Of a DNA stretch of 7,137 bases, positions 6,784 through 7,137 are shown in pieces. Position 1 is the first letter of the stretch. Every line of letters begins with the position of its first letter. A program made the position numbers and the translations under genes. The stretch is from an uncultured Bacteroidota bacterium (GTDB lineage: Bacteria > Bacteroidota > Bacteroidia > Chitinophagales > Chitinophagaceae). Below the pieces are notes generated by a model, which was not told where the DNA came from, made no database searches, and worked only from the letters and a program-made list of their open reading frames with translations. The stretch covers positions 1 through 7,137 of the forward strand of contig CAIVKT010000245.1 of assembly GCA_903906615.1 (NCBI GenBank), written 5' to 3'.

Positions 6784-6820
6784 TTACGAAAAATAATACT
6801 GCCCGTATTTTTTCGGGTAA
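6784..6820. repeat. imperfect inverted repeat upstream of the plus-strand gene
   Basis: TTACGAAAAATA (6784-6795) can pair with TATTTTTTCGGGTAA (6806-6820), with one extra T and two G bulged out. Inside it a smaller CCCG/CGGG stem (6802-6805 with 6814-6817) encloses a T-rich loop, so two alternative folds are possible. It sits 27 nt upstream of the candidate -7 box of the gene at 6875. The role is unknown; a protein-binding site or short structured DNA is possible. Confidence 0.35.
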
Positions 6821-6846
6821 GATTAAAAAAAGTACAAGCAATAGTT

Positions 6847-6854
6847 TACATTTG
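6847..6854 (+). promoter_or_regulatory. candidate -7 box (TACATTTG) for the plus-strand membrane-protein gene
   Basis: TACATTTG is an exact TAnnTTTG match, 20 nt before the ATG at 6875. The region 17-23 nt upstream is A-rich without a TTG, so only the -7 element is supported. The leader would be about 12-16 nt, AT-rich and without a Shine-Dalgarno site, which is common in Bacteroidota. Confidence 0.5.
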
Positions 6855-6874
6855 CAGCATATAAAAACCATTAC

Positions 6875-7137
6875 ATGAGCCACGATACGCACGGACACTC
6901 AAAAGAAAACCAAACCATCATATCTTTTAAGAACTCTTTCTGGCTGGTAGTTATCATTGTCGGCCTTTTTATTGCTGCGCTCAACTTCGTTAAAGCGGAA
7001 AGTGGTAGCGACGAAGGTGAAGGAAAGGAAAAAACAGAGATGAAGGCTAACGCAGAACCTGCCGGTGAAAAGACCGAACAGAAAGCTGAAGTTCCCCAAC
7101 CTGCGGCTACCACCACAGATACCGCAAAGGCAGCCAA
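6875..7137 (+). CDS. small single-pass membrane protein with His-rich start and Lys/Glu/Ala-rich tail, 3' partial
   Basis: The frame opens at ATG 6875 and stays open to the window edge (87 codons plus 2 nt). The start MSHDTHGHSKEN has three histidines in its first eight residues. One membrane helix follows at about residues 22-39 (FWLVVIIVGLFIAALNFV). From residue 40 on the sequence is a low-complexity hydrophilic tail of Lys, Glu, Ala, Pro and Thr. There is no signal-peptidase site, so it probably stays anchored by the helix; whether the tail is inside or outside cannot be decided. I do not recognise a family with assigned function. The start is supported by the TAnnTTTG box 20 nt upstream and by the open frame. 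It is transcribed away from egtB, and its partners lie beyond the right edge. Confidence 0.75.
   Translation, partial: MSHDTHGHSKENQTIISFKNSFWLVVIIVGLFIAALNFVKAESGSDEGEGKEKTEMKANAEPAGEKTEQKAEVPQPAATTTDTAKAA

Noticed and set aside
6801..6817. Intrinsic terminator (CCCG, T-rich loop, CGGG)
   Set aside because: The stem is only 4 bp, the T run is in the loop rather than after the stem, and no gene ends nearby.
6871..7137. Minus-strand open frames (88 and 66 codons) at the right edge
   Set aside because: They are the mirror of the plus-strand gene at 6875, rich in Ser/Phe/Ala because of its Lys/Glu codons, with no motif or promoter.

Overview
The window looks like chromosomal DNA of a member of the Bacteroidota, probably near the Chitinophagaceae. 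The evidence is the protein style, the lack of Shine-Dalgarno sites before confident starts, several matches to the Bacteroidota promoter -7 box TAnnTTTG, and moderate G+C. The genus cannot be fixed from the sequence alone. All genes but one lie on the minus strand.

Positions 1-4372 (minus strand, transcribed right to left) hold a head-to-tail array of three paralogous genes. They encode exported, PAPS-independent aryl-sulfate sulfotransferase-like (ASST) proteins, each with a signal peptide, a fibronectin-III-like domain and a beta-propeller carrying His/His/Arg/His catalytic signatures. Only the middle copy (1234-2769) is intact. The right copy (2835-4372) has a one-base deletion near codon 88. 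The left copy (1211 leftward to the window edge) has a conserved Trp codon turned into TAG at 366-368. In both broken copies the rest of the reading frame, including the catalytic motifs visible here, is well kept, so the lesions look recent, or are sequence errors.

Positions 4480-6627 (minus strand) are a two-gene operon, egtB then egtD, 9 nt apart. EgtD trimethylates histidine to hercynine. EgtB makes the oxidative C-S bond to give a hercynyl-cysteine sulfoxide. The final lyase (EgtE type) is not in the window, and neither are egtA or egtC.

Positions 6628-6874 are a divergent intergenic region with several inverted repeats and a TAnnTTTG box. It leads into a plus-strand gene (6875 to the right edge) for a small single-pass membrane protein with a His-rich start and a Lys/Glu/Ala/Pro-rich tail, of unknown function.

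No RNA genes, mobile elements, CRISPR arrays or phage genes were seen. The most unusual feature is the tandem ASST array in which two of three copies are each broken by a single lesion.
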